Shown here one piece after another: positions 49,184 to 57,893 of a DNA stretch of 64,000 nucleotides. Numbering within the stretch: the first letter of the stretch is position 1; each line of letters starts with the position of its first letter. Position numbers and translations under genes: made by a program. The notes beneath the pieces are model-generated. The model was given only the letters and a program-made list of their open reading frames with translations. It did not search any database and had not been told where the DNA came from. Origin of the DNA: Pseudomonadota bacterium (GTDB lineage: Bacteria; Pseudomonadota; Gammaproteobacteria; Xanthomonadales; Xanthomonadaceae); NCBI GenBank assembly GCA_021821195.1, contig JAKACT010000002.1:310001-374000 (forward strand). Direction: 5' to 3'.

Positions 49184-50017
49184 TCAATAATCACAATTTC
49201 CCTGCTCGAACGCCTGCAGGCGCTGCGGATAGGTCGTGGACAACAGCTGGCGCCAGGCTTGCCAGCCGGCGCGGCCGGCGGCGGCGTCATCGGCGCCGAT
49301 GGATTTGTCGACGCGGGTGTAGTGCAGGCCGAGGTAGTCGATGCCGGCGTCGTGCAGCGCCGCGCGCATGTTGTCGATGTTCTTGCGGCCGTCATCCACC
49401 AGCACCACGCGGTCGTAGCGCAGGGACGAGCGGCGCAGCAGGTCCAGCAGCACCAGGCCCTTGTCCTGCCCGGTGGTCATGAACAGGCCTTGGTCATAGA
49501 GCACGCGCACCGGCTTGGCCTCGGGCGTCTTGCGGAAATCCCAGCTGCGGCCGTCGGCCTGGCCGCCCAGCATCGCCGGCAGCGCATAGCCGGCGTCGCG
49601 CAGGGTGCGCAGGGTGCCGCCCCGGTACAGCGGGTTGCGCGAGGTCAGCAGCAGCTTGTCCACCTGCAGGCCGTTGACCAGCGCCGGGCCATCGGGCTGG
49701 GTGGCGCGCTGGGTGCCGGTTTCGTAGTTCAGCGCGATCACGTCGAACAGGCAGGCGACCTTGCCCGGATCGCCGGCCGGCAGGGTCTTCTGCCATTCGT
49801 ACCATTTGTCGCTGCCGAAGAAGCCGGTCGAGGTCAGCAGGGTGTCGTCGATGTCCAGCACCAGCAGGGTGCGTTCGGAAGACTCCTGCAGCGCCGGCGC
49901 GACCGCGGCCAGGTCGTCGATGGTGCGGACGATGGAGGCCGCACCATCGATGCGGGGGGCAATGGCTGCACAGGCGCCAAGCAGGGCGACGAGGGCGGCG
50001 GCAAGCAGGTGGCGCAT
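49184..50017 (-). CDS. HAD-superfamily phosphatase-like lipoprotein (DUF2608)
   Basis: 277 residues. A signal peptide with lipobox LLGAC (Cys16) is followed by the HAD motif I LLVLDIDDTLLTS (nucleophile Asp55, acid Asp57) and later RVVLVDDGRKNID as motif IV. This matches the DUF2608 branch of HAD proteins, periplasmic or surface-attached. Substrate unknown. It lies 53 bases after the rep gene on the same strand and ends at a strong terminator. Confidence 0.85.
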   Translation of the reverse strand: MRHLLAAALVALLGACAAIAPRIDGAASIVRTIDDLAAVAPALQESSERTLLVLDIDDTLLTSTGFFGSDKWYEWQKTLPAGDPGKVACLFDVIALNYETGTQRATQPDGPALVNGLQVDKLLLTSRNPLYRGGTLRTLRDAGYALPAMLGGQADGRSWDFRKTPEAKPVRVLYDQGLFMTTGQDKGLVLLDLLRRSSLRYDRVVLVDDGRKNIDNMRAALHDAGIDYLGLHYTRVDKSIGADDAAAGRAGWQAWRQLLSTTYPQRLQAFEQGNCDY

Positions 50018-50070
50018 GGACGTATCCGGAAGTGCGGTGACGGGCCAGTGTAGCCGGCGCAAATGACAGC

Positions 50071-52065
50071 TCAGTCCGCCAGCATCGCCTGGATGTCGGC
50101 GAAGCTGGCGCGGCGGCGCTCGGCCTTCTGCACCGCTTCGGCTTCGGGGTCGGCGCCGTCGCGCTGTACCTCGGCGGGCGGCAGTTCGTCGAGGAAGCGG
50201 CTGGGCGACAGCCGCAGCTTGTCGCCCCAGCGCTGGGCTTCCTTGGCATGCGACAGCCACAGCCGTTCCTTGGCGCGGGTGATGCCGACGTAGAACAGCC
50301 GGCGCTCCTCGTCGATGCGCCCTTCCTCGATGCTGGCCTCGTGCGGCAGGTTGCCGTCCTCCACCCCGACAATGAACACGAAGCGGAACTCCAGCCCCTT
50401 GGAGGCGTGCATCGACATCAGCCGCACCTGGTTGCCGGCATCGCCCTTGTCGGCGTGCGAGAGCAGGGCGAGTGCGGCGGCCAGCTCGCCCGGGCCGGAC
50501 GTCTTGGGGCCGTCGAACCAGTCGGCCAGTTCGTCGAGGTTGCGCCGGCGCGCCTGGAACTGCGCCTCGTCCTTGCAGGTGGCGCGCAGCGCGGCCAGCA
50601 GGCCTGAGCGCTCGTTGAGCTTGCGCACCAGTTCGGCCGGCGGCAGCGTGCGGGCGTCCGCGCGCAGGCCCTGCACGATGGCCGTGAAGCCCTGCAGCGC
50701 GTTGGCGGCGCGCGCCGGCAGCTGCTGCGCCACCGCCATCGACTCGGCGGCGCGGGCCAGCGGCAGGTGCTTCTGGTTGGCCAGCTCGCCCAGCTTCGCC
50801 AGCGTGCCGGCGCCGACGCCGCGGTTGGGCGACTGCACCGCGCGCAGGAAGGCGGCATCGTCGTCGGGATTGGCCAGCAGGCGCAGCCAGGCCAGCGCGT
50901 CCTTCACCTCGCCACGGTCGAGGAAGGCGGTGCCGCCGCTCAGGTGGTAGGGAATGCGCAGCAGCTGCAGCGCCTTTTCCAGCGCACGGCTCTGGTGGTT
51001 GCCGCGGAACAGGATGCAGACCTCGTTCCATGGCAGGGTGCCGTCGGGTGCCGCGTGCTGCTTGGTGATGAACTGGATCTCCGCCGCCACCTTGTCCGCC
51101 TCGTGGGCGGCATCGCGGCACTCCCAGACGCGGATGCGCTCGCCGTCGGCGGCCTCGCTCCACAGCGTCTTGGGGTGCTCGTGCGGGTTGTTGGCGATCA
51201 GCGCGTTGGCGGCGCGCAGCACGCGGTTGGAGCAGCGGTAGTTCTGCTCCAGCTTGATGATCTCCAGCGCCGGGTAGTCGCTGCCGAGCGCCAGCAGGTT
51301 GTCCGGGTTGGCGCCGCGCCAGGCGTAGATGCTCTGGTCGTCGTCGCCCACGCAGGTGAACTGGCCGGCGTCGCCGGCGATCGCCTTGAGCAGGCGGTAC
51401 TGCGCGTCGTTGGTGTCCTGGCACTCGTCCACCAGCAGGTAGCCGATGCGTTCGCGCCAGCCCATCCGCGCCTCCTCGTCGGATTCCAGCAGCTGCACCG
51501 GCAGCCGGATCAGGTCGTCGAAGTCCACCGCGTTGAACGCGGAAAGCCGCTGCTGGTAGCGCGCGTACAGCGCCGCGGCCTCGCGTTCGCGGCTGCTGCG
51601 CGCCGCTTCCGCCGCCTGTTCGGGCGACAGGCCGGCGTTCTTGGCTCGGCTGATCAGCTGCTTCACCGCCTCGATCGCGTCCGGCTTGCTGCCCGGCGGC
51701 AGCAGGTCCTTGACCTGCGAGGCGGAATCGTCGGCGTCGAAGATCGAGAAGCCGCGCCGCAGGCCCAGCTTGGCGTGGTCGATCTGGACGATCTTCAGCC
51801 CCAGCGCATGGAAGGTGCTGACGGTCAGTTCCTGCGCGGCATCGCCCTTGATGCGCTTGCCCACGCGCTCGCGCATCTCGCGCGCGGATTTGTTGGTGAA
51901 GGTGATGGCGGCGATGCGCCGTGCCGGGTATCGCCCGCTCTGCACCAGGTGCGCGATCTTCTCGATGATGACGCGGGTCTTGCCGCTGCCCGCGCCGGCC
52001 AGCACCAGCAGGGGGCCTTCGGTGTGCAGGACGGCTTGGCGTTGCGGGGGATTGAGACCGTGCAT
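50071..52065 (-). CDS. rep: ATP-dependent DNA helicase Rep
   Basis: 664 residues, close to E. coli Rep (673). Superfamily 1A 3'-5' helicase that clears proteins ahead of replication forks. The Walker A is LAGAGSGKT (22-30), then [24 protein letters not shown] (Walker B), [25 protein letters not shown] and [24 protein letters not shown]. The [12 protein letters not shown] start matches Rep better than UvrD, whose C-terminus is longer. It is divergent from tdk. Confidence 0.96.
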   Translation of the reverse strand: MHGLNPPQRQAVLHTEGPLLVLAGAGSGKTRVIIEKIAHLVQSGRYPARRIAAITFTNKSAREMRERVGKRIKGDAAQELTVSTFHALGLKIVQIDHAKLGLRRGFSIFDADDSASQVKDLLPPGSKPDAIEAVKQLISRAKNAGLSPEQAAEAARSSREREAAALYARYQQRLSAFNAVDFDDLIRLPVQLLESDEEARMGWRERIGYLLVDECQDTNDAQYRLLKAIAGDAGQFTCVGDDDQSIYAWRGANPDNLLALGSDYPALEIIKLEQNYRCSNRVLRAANALIANNPHEHPKTLWSEAADGERIRVWECRDAAHEADKVAAEIQFITKQHAAPDGTLPWNEVCILFRGNHQSRALEKALQLLRIPYHLSGGTAFLDRGEVKDALAWLRLLANPDDDAAFLRAVQSPNRGVGAGTLAKLGELANQKHLPLARAAESMAVAQQLPARAANALQGFTAIVQGLRADARTLPPAELVRKLNERSGLLAALRATCKDEAQFQARRRNLDELADWFDGPKTSGPGELAAALALLSHADKGDAGNQVRLMSMHASKGLEFRFVFIVGVEDGNLPHEASIEEGRIDEERRLFYVGITRAKERLWLSHAKEAQRWGDKLRLSPSRFLDELPPAEVQRDGADPEAEAVQKAERRRASFADIQAMLAD

Positions 52066-52172
52066 GGAGCGGAAGTGGGAGGCAGCAGGAGCGGGGGCGG
52101 TTATTCTGGCATCGCCGTCCGCGGCCTGCGTCCTTGCCTTCCACCCATTCGCCCAATTCCACTGCCCGCCTG

Positions 52173-52793
52173 ATGGCCAAGCTCTATTTCTATTACTCGG
52201 CGATGAACGCCGGCAAGACCACCACCCTGCTGCAATCCGCGTACAACTACCGCGAGCGCGGCATGCGGGTGGCCATCCTGACCCCGAAGCTGGACTTCCG
52301 CGCCGGCAGCGGCACCGTGGCCTCGCGGATCGGGCTGCAGGCCGATGGCATCGCGTTCGACCGCGACGCGGACCTGCAGCGGATCGTGGAGGCCGACATC
52401 GCGGCGCGCGGCCCGCTGCACTGCGTGCTGGTGGACGAGGCACAGTTCCTGACCAAGTCGCAGGTATGGCAGCTCAGCGAGGTGGTGGACGCATTGCGCA
52501 TCCCGGTGCTGTGCTACGGCCTGCGCACGGATTTCCGCGGCGAGCTGTTCGAGGGCAGCCAGTACCTGCTGGCCTGGGCCGACGACCTGCAGGAGATCAA
52601 GACCATCTGCCACAGCGGCAGCAAGGCGACCATGACCGTGCGTGTGGACGAGGCCGGCCGCGCGGTGCTGGACGGGCCGCAGGTCGAGATCGGCGGCAAC
52701 GAGCGCTATGTCTCGGTGTCGCGCAAGGAGTTCAAGAAAGTGATGCGCGGCGAAGGCAGCATCGAACCGCTGCAGGCGCCGCTGCCGCTCTGA
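52173..52793 (+). CDS. tdk: thymidine kinase (type II), zinc site apparently lost
   Basis: 206 residues, the length of E. coli Tdk (205). It phosphorylates thymidine for DNA salvage. The Walker [13 protein letters not shown] (8-19), the Asp-Glu-Ala-Gln segment VDEAQF with Glu89, and the lasso region [11 protein letters not shown] are present. The four zinc ligands of type II kinases are not: only Cys146 remains (ICHSGSKAT), with Ser148, Ser183 and Glu186 in the places of the others. The kinase fold is otherwise intact. The ATG at 52173 begins the conserved N-terminus; an upstream ATG adds only disordered residues. Confidence 0.93.
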   Translation: MAKLYFYYSAMNAGKTTTLLQSAYNYRERGMRVAILTPKLDFRAGSGTVASRIGLQADGIAFDRDADLQRIVEADIAARGPLHCVLVDEAQFLTKSQVWQLSEVVDALRIPVLCYGLRTDFRGELFEGSQYLLAWADDLQEIKTICHSGSKATMTVRVDEAGRAVLDGPQVEIGGNERYVSVSRKEFKKVMRGEGSIEPLQAPLPL

Positions 52794-52817
52794 CGGCAGC
52801 GCGCCTGCCCGGCGCGG

Positions 52818-54191
52818 TTACAGGATGTAGCGGCTCAGGTCCGGATCCTGCGCCAGTTCGCCCAGCTGGGCGTCGACGTAGGCGCGGTCGACGATGACGC
52901 TGCCGCCCTTGTCCGGGGCCTCGAAGCTCAGCGATTCCAGCAGCCGCTCCAGCACCGTGTGCAGGCGACGTGCGCCGATGTTTTCCTGGCGCTCGTTGAC
53001 GTGCGCGGCGATTTCGGCGAGGCGGTCGATCGCCTCGGCCTCGAAGCGCAGCGTCACGCCCTCGGTCTGCATCAGTTCGACGTACTGCCTGGTCAGCGCT
53101 GCCCTGGGTTCGGTCAGGATGCGGACGAAATCGTCCTTGCCCAGCGCCGACAGTTCCACCCGGATCGGGAAGCGGCCCTGCATTTCCGGAATCAGGTCGG
53201 ACGGCTTGGCGAGATGGAACGCGCCGCTGGCGATGAACAGGATGTGGTCGGTCTTGACCGGGCCGTACTTGGTGCTGACCGTGCTGCCTTCCACCAGCGG
53301 CAGCAGGTCGCGCTGCACGCCTTCGCGCGACACGTCCGCGCCCATGCCCTCGCTGCGCTTGGCGACCTTGTCGATCTCGTCGATGAACACGATGCCGTGT
53401 TGCTCGCAGGCTTCGATGGCGGCCTCGCGCACGTCGTCCTCGTTGACCAGCTTGCCGGCCTCTTCCTCGATCAGCAGCGGCCGCGCGGCCTGGATGGTCA
53501 TGCGCTTCTTGTGGGTCTTGCCGCCGGAGATCTGGCTGAACATCTGCCGCAGCTGCTGGCCCATTTCCTCCATGCCCGGCGGGGCCATGATATCCACGCC
53601 GATGTTCATGCTGAGGTCGAGTTCGATCTCGCGCGCGTCCAGTTCGCCGGCGCGCAGCTGCTTGCGCAGCTTCTGCCGGGTGGACGATTCCTGCGCCGAC
53701 GGCTCCGCGCCGATGTCGATGGTGGTGGTCTGCGCCGGGTTGAAGCCGAAGCCGGGTGCGGTTTCGCGCTTGGGCAGCAGCGCATCGAGGATGCGGTCCT
53801 CGGCGCGCTCCTCGGCCTGCGTGCGCACGCGCTGCTTGGCCTGGCCGCGGTAGAGCTTGACCGCGGTGTCGGCCAGGTCGCGGATGATCTGCTCCACGTC
53901 CTTGCCGACGTAGCCGACCTCGGTGAAGCGGGTGGCTTCCACCTTCACGAACGGCGCGTTGGCCAGCGTCGCCAGCCGGCGCGCGATTTCCGTCTTGCCG
54001 ACGCCGGTGGGGCCGATCATCAGGATGTTCTTCGGCATCACCTCGTTGCGCAGTTCGGGCGCGAGTTGCGCGCGCCGCCAGCGGTTGCGCAGGGCGATGG
54101 CCACCGCGCGCTTGGCGCCGTGCTGGCCGATGATGTGGCGGTCGAGTTCCGCGACGATCTCGCGCGGGGTCATGGAGGAGGAGTCGGTCAT
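52818..54191 (-). CDS. hslU: ATP-dependent protease ATPase subunit HslU
   Basis: 457 residues, matching the family. HslU (ClpY) unfolds substrates and feeds them to the HslV peptidase. It has [25 protein letters not shown], the Walker [16 protein letters not shown], an intermediate domain (~110-240), [13 protein letters not shown] as Walker B, sensor-2 [15 protein letters not shown] and the C-terminal DPDLSRYIL that docks into HslV. GAAGGA lies eight bases before the start. It follows hslV across a 266-base spacer that holds two large hairpins. Confidence 0.98.
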   Translation of the reverse strand: MTDSSSMTPREIVAELDRHIIGQHGAKRAVAIALRNRWRRAQLAPELRNEVMPKNILMIGPTGVGKTEIARRLATLANAPFVKVEATRFTEVGYVGKDVEQIIRDLADTAVKLYRGQAKQRVRTQAEERAEDRILDALLPKRETAPGFGFNPAQTTTIDIGAEPSAQESSTRQKLRKQLRAGELDAREIELDLSMNIGVDIMAPPGMEEMGQQLRQMFSQISGGKTHKKRMTIQAARPLLIEEEAGKLVNEDDVREAAIEACEQHGIVFIDEIDKVAKRSEGMGADVSREGVQRDLLPLVEGSTVSTKYGPVKTDHILFIASGAFHLAKPSDLIPEMQGRFPIRVELSALGKDDFVRILTEPRAALTRQYVELMQTEGVTLRFEAEAIDRLAEIAAHVNERQENIGARRLHTVLERLLESLSFEAPDKGGSVIVDRAYVDAQLGELAQDPDLSRYIL

Positions 54192-54207
54192 CGGAAATCC
54201 TTCACGA

Positions 54208-54286
54208 GGCACTCCCGGCGGGGAGGCACCATCAACAAAGCGAGTATCGGGGAGCGACTTGATGGGGCCTCCCCGCCGGGAGTGCC
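54208..54286. repeat. large stem-loop 1 in the hslV-hslU spacer
   Basis: Perfect 20-bp arms (54208-54227 and 54267-54286, beginning GGCACTCCCGG) enclose a 39-base loop. The loop part 54238-54263 is the exact reverse complement of 54394-54419 in stem-loop 2. It ends 17 bases before the hslU start codon, just ahead of its ribosome-binding sequence. Confidence 0.9.
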
Positions 54287-54370
54287 CGCGGCAAAGCTTC
54301 AACAAGCCGCGTCTGTGGTGAAACTTCACATGGCGTTAGAAATGTGCGCAGCCGCTGGAGGTCCGTCGCG

Positions 54371-54449
54371 GCCCACCCGCCCGGGCCAATCCGATCAAGT
54401 CGCTCCCCGATACTCGCTTGGTTGATCGGATTGGCCCGGGCGGGTGGGC
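54371..54449. repeat. large stem-loop 2 in the hslV-hslU spacer
   Basis: Perfect 28-bp arms (54371-54398 and 54422-54449, beginning GCCCACCCGCCC) enclose a 23-base loop. It starts nine bases after the hslV stop on the minus strand. Core 54394-54419, spanning the loop and stem edge, complements the loop of stem-loop 1 over 26 bases. The arm sequences differ completely from those of stem-loop 1. Between the two lies a smaller CGCGGC/GCCGCG hairpin (54287-54311). Confidence 0.9.
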
Positions 54450-54457
54450 TGGATAGG

Positions 54458-55009
54458 TCAAAGCGTCTCGACCACGATGTTGCGGTTGGTGTAGATGCAG
54501 ATGTCACCGGCGATGCCCAGTGCTTCGGTGGCGATGGCTTTTGCATCCAGTTGGGTATGCGCCAGCAGCGCGCGCGCCGCGGACAGCGCGTACATGCCGC
54601 CGGAACCGATTGCGATCAAACCGTCTTCCGGCTCGATCACGTCGCCGGTGCCAGAAATCACCAGCGAGGTGTCGGCATCGGCCACCGCCAGCAGCGCCTC
54701 GAGCTTGCCGAAGCGGCGCTCGGTGCGCCAATCCTTGGCCATCTCCACCGCCGCGCGGGTAAGCTGGCCGTGCTTCTCGAGCTTGGCTTCGAACAGCTCG
54801 AACAGGGTGAACGCATCGGCGGCGGCGCCGGCGAAACCGGCCAGCACGCGGCCGTCCTTGCCCAACCGGCGCACCTTGCGCGCATTGGCTTTCATCACCG
54901 TGTGGCCCAGCGTCACCTGGCCGTCGCCGGCAATGACCACCTGGCCGTTGCGGCGCACCGAACAGATGGTGGTGGCGTGGAACACGTTGGGGTTCTGGCT
55001 GGGATCCAT
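54458..55009 (-). CDS. hslV: ATP-dependent protease peptidase subunit HslV
   Basis: 183 residues. HslV (ClpQ) is a proteasome-like threonine peptidase. Catalytic Thr13 follows a 12-residue prosequence ([12 protein letters not shown]), as in Xanthomonas homologues, rather than standing directly after Met as in E. coli. The family blocks [24 protein letters not shown] and [10 protein letters not shown] are present. hslU follows. The ATG at 55009 matches this prosequence; the alternative upstream start adds an unconserved leader. Confidence 0.97.
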   Translation of the reverse strand: MDPSQNPNVFHATTICSVRRNGQVVIAGDGQVTLGHTVMKANARKVRRLGKDGRVLAGFAGAAADAFTLFELFEAKLEKHGQLTRAAVEMAKDWRTERRFGKLEALLAVADADTSLVISGTGDVIEPEDGLIAIGSGGMYALSAARALLAHTQLDAKAIATEALGIAGDICIYTNRNIVVETL

Positions 55010-55073
55010 CGTTTTCTCCGTTGAACCGGCTATCTGGGGGCGCACGCCCCGGCTTCAAGCAGGAGGGACGGGC

Positions 55074-55856
55074 ATGGCGTCACCGCTGGTCAGCATCGCG
55101 ATGCCGATCTTCAATACCGAACGCTTCCTGCCGGCGGCGCTGGACAGCCTGCTGGCGCAGACCTGCGGCGATTGGGAAGCGCTGCTGTGGGACGACGGCA
55201 GCAGCGACGGCAGCGCCCGGATCGCCGCCGACTATTGCACCCGCGACCCGCGCTTCCGCCTGCTCGGCGACGGGCGCAACCATGGGCAGGCGCCAGCGCT
55301 GGCGAAGACCCTGGCACAGGCGCGCGGCGCCTACTTCGGCACCCTCGACAGCGACGACGTGCTGGAGCCGCAGGCGCTGGGCGCGATGCTGGCGTTCCTG
55401 CGGTCGCAGCCGGCACTGGGGATGGGTTATTCGCGGCACGTGGAGATCGACGAAGCGGGCGCCGTGCTGGGGCCGGGCCGGCGCAGCCTCACCCCGTATT
55501 CGCCGGCCGGCCTGCTGGTGGAGTTCATGACCTTCCAGTTCCGGCTGGTGCGCGCGGATGCCTACCGCGCGGTGGGCGGCTTCGACCCGGCGGCCGCCTA
55601 TGCCGAGGACTACGACCTGTGCTTGCGCCTGTCCGAGCGCTACCCGGTCGGCCACCTGCCGCAGCCGCTGTACCGCTACCGCATCCGCCGCGGTTCGATC
55701 TCGCAGTCCAGCCGCCTGCGCCAGGTGCAGGCCAGCTTCGCCGCCGCCCAGCGCGCGCTGCAGCGGCGGGGGCTTGAGCGCGAGCAGGCGCTGTCGCTGG
55801 GCATCCGCGCCCGCCACGTGCTGCGGCCGAAGGCCAGCGCGGCGCCGGCACCATGA
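55074..55856 (+). CDS. family-2 glycosyltransferase (first of a tandem pair)
   Basis: 260 residues with a GT-A fold. The nucleotide-binding WDDGSSDGS (39-47), the DxD-type Asp92-Ser-Asp94 (TLDSDDVLEP) and the C-terminal acid motif AEDYDLCLRLSERY are all intact. It presumably adds a sugar to a surface glycan; donor and acceptor unknown. A strong Shine-Dalgarno AGGAGGG lies before the ATG. It is divergent from hslV and overlaps the next glycosyltransferase by ATGA. Confidence 0.92.
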   Translation: MASPLVSIAMPIFNTERFLPAALDSLLAQTCGDWEALLWDDGSSDGSARIAADYCTRDPRFRLLGDGRNHGQAPALAKTLAQARGAYFGTLDSDDVLEPQALGAMLAFLRSQPALGMGYSRHVEIDEAGAVLGPGRRSLTPYSPAGLLVEFMTFQFRLVRADAYRAVGGFDPAAAYAEDYDLCLRLSERYPVGHLPQPLYRYRIRRGSISQSSRLRQVQASFAAAQRALQRRGLEREQALSLGIRARHVLRPKASAAPAP

Positions 55857-56608
55857 CGGCATCGATCAGCGTGCTGCTGCCGCTGCGCGGCGCGACGCCG
55901 TTCCTCGGCGAGGCGCTGGCCAGCCTGCAGGCGCAGGCCTCCGGCGACTGGCGCGGCGTGCTGTGCCCGGTGGGCGAGGCGGCCGCGGCGCTGGCGGCGC
56001 GGGTGGCCGCCGCGGATCCGCGCTTCCGCGCCGGGCCGACAGGTGCGAGTGAAGCCGCCGCGCTGGCGCTGGCTGCGGAGGGCATCGACAGCGAATTCCT
56101 GTGCGTGCTGGATCCCGACGATGCGCTGGCGCCGCAAGCGCTGGCAGCCCTGCACGCCGCGCTGGCCGCGCGGCCCGACGCCGGGATGGCCTACAGTCGG
56201 CATGTGTTGGTGAACGCCGGCGGGCGCGTGCTCGGCCCGGGTCCACTGTGCGAGCTGCCGTATTCGCCGGAGGCGCTGTTGCTGGACTGGATGACCGGGC
56301 CGCTGCGGCTGCTGCGCACGGCCGCCTACCGGCGCGCCGGCGGCTACACCGATGCCCATCCAGACGCGATCGACTACGACCTGTGCCTGCGGCTGTCGGA
56401 AACCGGCGCGGTGGTGCACGTGCCACAGCCGCTGTACCTGCGCCGCATCCACGCCGCGGCGCCGGAGGTGGCACGCTGGGCGGAAGGCATCGAGGCGCGC
56501 TATGCCGCCTTCGTCGCGGCGGTGCGGCGGCGCGGGCTGGATGCGCAGTACGACACCGCCCTGCAGGTGGACAGCTGGCACATCCTGCAGCCGCTGCCGG
56601 CTCAGTAG
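55853..56608 (+). CDS. family-2 glycosyltransferase paralogue with degraded nucleotide motif
   Basis: 251 residues, clearly related to the preceding protein (shared LDWM/VEFM, GYxDAHP/AAAYAED and YDLCLRLSE blocks). The DxD-type DPDD (87-90) and C-terminal IDYDLCLRL remain, but the first Asp motif is gone: where the neighbour has DDGSSDGS this has CPVGEAAA (38-45). It may use a different donor, pair with its neighbour as a heterodimer, or be inactive. The end overlaps the convergent CxxC-protein gene by seven bases. Confidence 0.85.
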   Translation: MTASISVLLPLRGATPFLGEALASLQAQASGDWRGVLCPVGEAAAALAARVAAADPRFRAGPTGASEAAALALAAEGIDSEFLCVLDPDDALAPQALAALHAALAARPDAGMAYSRHVLVNAGGRVLGPGPLCELPYSPEALLLDWMTGPLRLLRTAAYRRAGGYTDAHPDAIDYDLCLRLSETGAVVHVPQPLYLRRIHAAAPEVARWAEGIEARYAAFVAAVRRRGLDAQYDTALQVDSWHILQPLPAQ

Positions 56609-56913
56609 AGCGGCTTGGCGTCATCGAGCAGGCGCCTGGCGCGCGCCTGCAGGGCCGCCCACGAATCGGCCAGCCGCTCCGGTTTCGGGGTGGTCCGCGC
56701 GATCAGCGCCAGTGCCTCCTCCAGCGCCTCGACCCGCAGCACCAGCGCGGCGTAGTCCTCGGCCAGCACCAGTTCCACCCGTTTGTCCGTGCACACGCCG
56801 ATGCAGGGGCGCGGTGCGTCCACCTTGCCGCAACCGATGCAGCGCCAGCCTTCGATGGTCTCGATCATGCCGCCATGCTGCGACCGCGCGTCGGCGGCGG
56901 CATTGATCGACAT
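56602..56913 (-). CDS. small CxxC protein of unknown function
   Basis: 103 residues. GWRCIGCGKVDAPRPCIGVC gives four cysteines in a zinc-ribbon-like arrangement, followed by an acidic helix (VLAEDYAALVLRVEALEEAL). A downstream ATG (MIETIEG) 15 codons later is an alternative start. It lies between xerC (11-base gap) and a glycosyltransferase, overlapping the latter's stop by seven bases. Reminiscent of conserved Xanthomonadaceae hypotheticals that follow xerC-like genes. Confidence 0.75.
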   Translation of the reverse strand: MSINAAADARSQHGGMIETIEGWRCIGCGKVDAPRPCIGVCTDKRVELVLAEDYAALVLRVEALEEALALIARTTPKPERLADSWAALQARARRLLDDAKPLY

Positions 56914-56924
56914 CAAACGGCGGT

Positions 56925-57791
56925 TCAGGGCTTGCGCCGCGCGCGCGGATGGGCGGCGTCGTAGACCTTGGCCAGGTGCTGGAAATCCAGATGGGTGTAG
57001 ATCTGGGTGGTGGCGATGTCGGCGTGCCCCAGCAGCTCCTGCACGCCGCGCAAGTCGCCCGACGATTCCAGCACGTGGCTGGCGAAGCTGTGGCGCAGCA
57101 GGTGCGGATGGATGCGCTTGAACATGCCCTGCCGCAACGCCAGCTGCTTGATCCGCAGCTGGATGGCGCGCGCGCTGATCCGGGCGCCGCCGCGGCCGGG
57201 GAACACGAAACCGGTGCTGGTGCCGGCCGAGGCTTCGCGCCAGTCCAGCAGCGCCCGGCGCGCGTGCGAACCCACCGGCACGATGCGCTGCTTGCTGCCC
57301 TTGCCCATCACCGTGACCAGCCCGGCCTCGAAATCCAGGTCGCCCCAGCGCAGCATGCAGACCTCGGACAGGCGCAGCCCGGAGGAATAGAACAGCTCCA
57401 GCAGGGCGCGGTCGCGCAGGCCCAGCGGGGCGTCGGTGGGCAACTGCACCAGCTGGACCGCCTCGTCCACGTCCAGCACCTGCGGCAGCTTGCGCGGCGG
57501 CTTCGATGCGCGCACGCCGTCGGCCGGGCTGGCCTGTAGCCGGCCCTGCTTCAACAGCCAGCGGTACAGGCTGCGGCAGGCGGACAACCGCCGCTGCAGC
57601 GACTTCGGCGACAACCCGCGGCGGTGTTCGGCGGCGATGAAGGCGCGCAGGTCGTTGCCGTCCAGCGCCAGCAGGTCGCGGCCGTTCGCCCAGCCGGCCA
57701 ACGCGGCCAAGTCGCGGCGGTAGGCGTCCAGGGTGTGTGCCGAACCCTGCCGTTCGATCGCCAGGTGGGCAAGGAACTCGTCGATGGCCAT
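56925..57791 (-). CDS. xerC: tyrosine recombinase XerC
   Basis: 288 residues with the full catalytic set: Arg140 (SGLRLSEVC), Lys164, His230 and Arg233 (HPHLLRHSFASH), His256 and Tyr265 (QIYTHLD). The C-terminus FQHLAKVYDAAHPRARRK is of the XerC type. XerC with XerD resolves chromosome dimers at dif. Its nearness to hslV-hslU, with only the glycosyltransferase insertion between, is the ancestral Xanthomonas order (xerC-hslV-hslU). The CxxC gene follows. Confidence 0.95.
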   Translation of the reverse strand: MAIDEFLAHLAIERQGSAHTLDAYRRDLAALAGWANGRDLLALDGNDLRAFIAAEHRRGLSPKSLQRRLSACRSLYRWLLKQGRLQASPADGVRASKPPRKLPQVLDVDEAVQLVQLPTDAPLGLRDRALLELFYSSGLRLSEVCMLRWGDLDFEAGLVTVMGKGSKQRIVPVGSHARRALLDWREASAGTSTGFVFPGRGGARISARAIQLRIKQLALRQGMFKRIHPHLLRHSFASHVLESSGDLRGVQELLGHADIATTQIYTHLDFQHLAKVYDAAHPRARRKP

Positions 57792-57893
57792 GCGCCGAGT
57801 GTAAGCGCGCCGGGCTGGCGCGACCGCCCACTCCCAAGACCCCCGCATGCTGCGGTAGGCTTGCGATTCACCGCATGCGTCCGGGGAGAGGGC

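Noticed and set aside
54495-55073. Extended start of the first glycosyltransferase across hslV
   Set aside because: Would lie wholly antisense to hslV; the ATG at 55074 has a strong AGGAGGG and begins the family fold.
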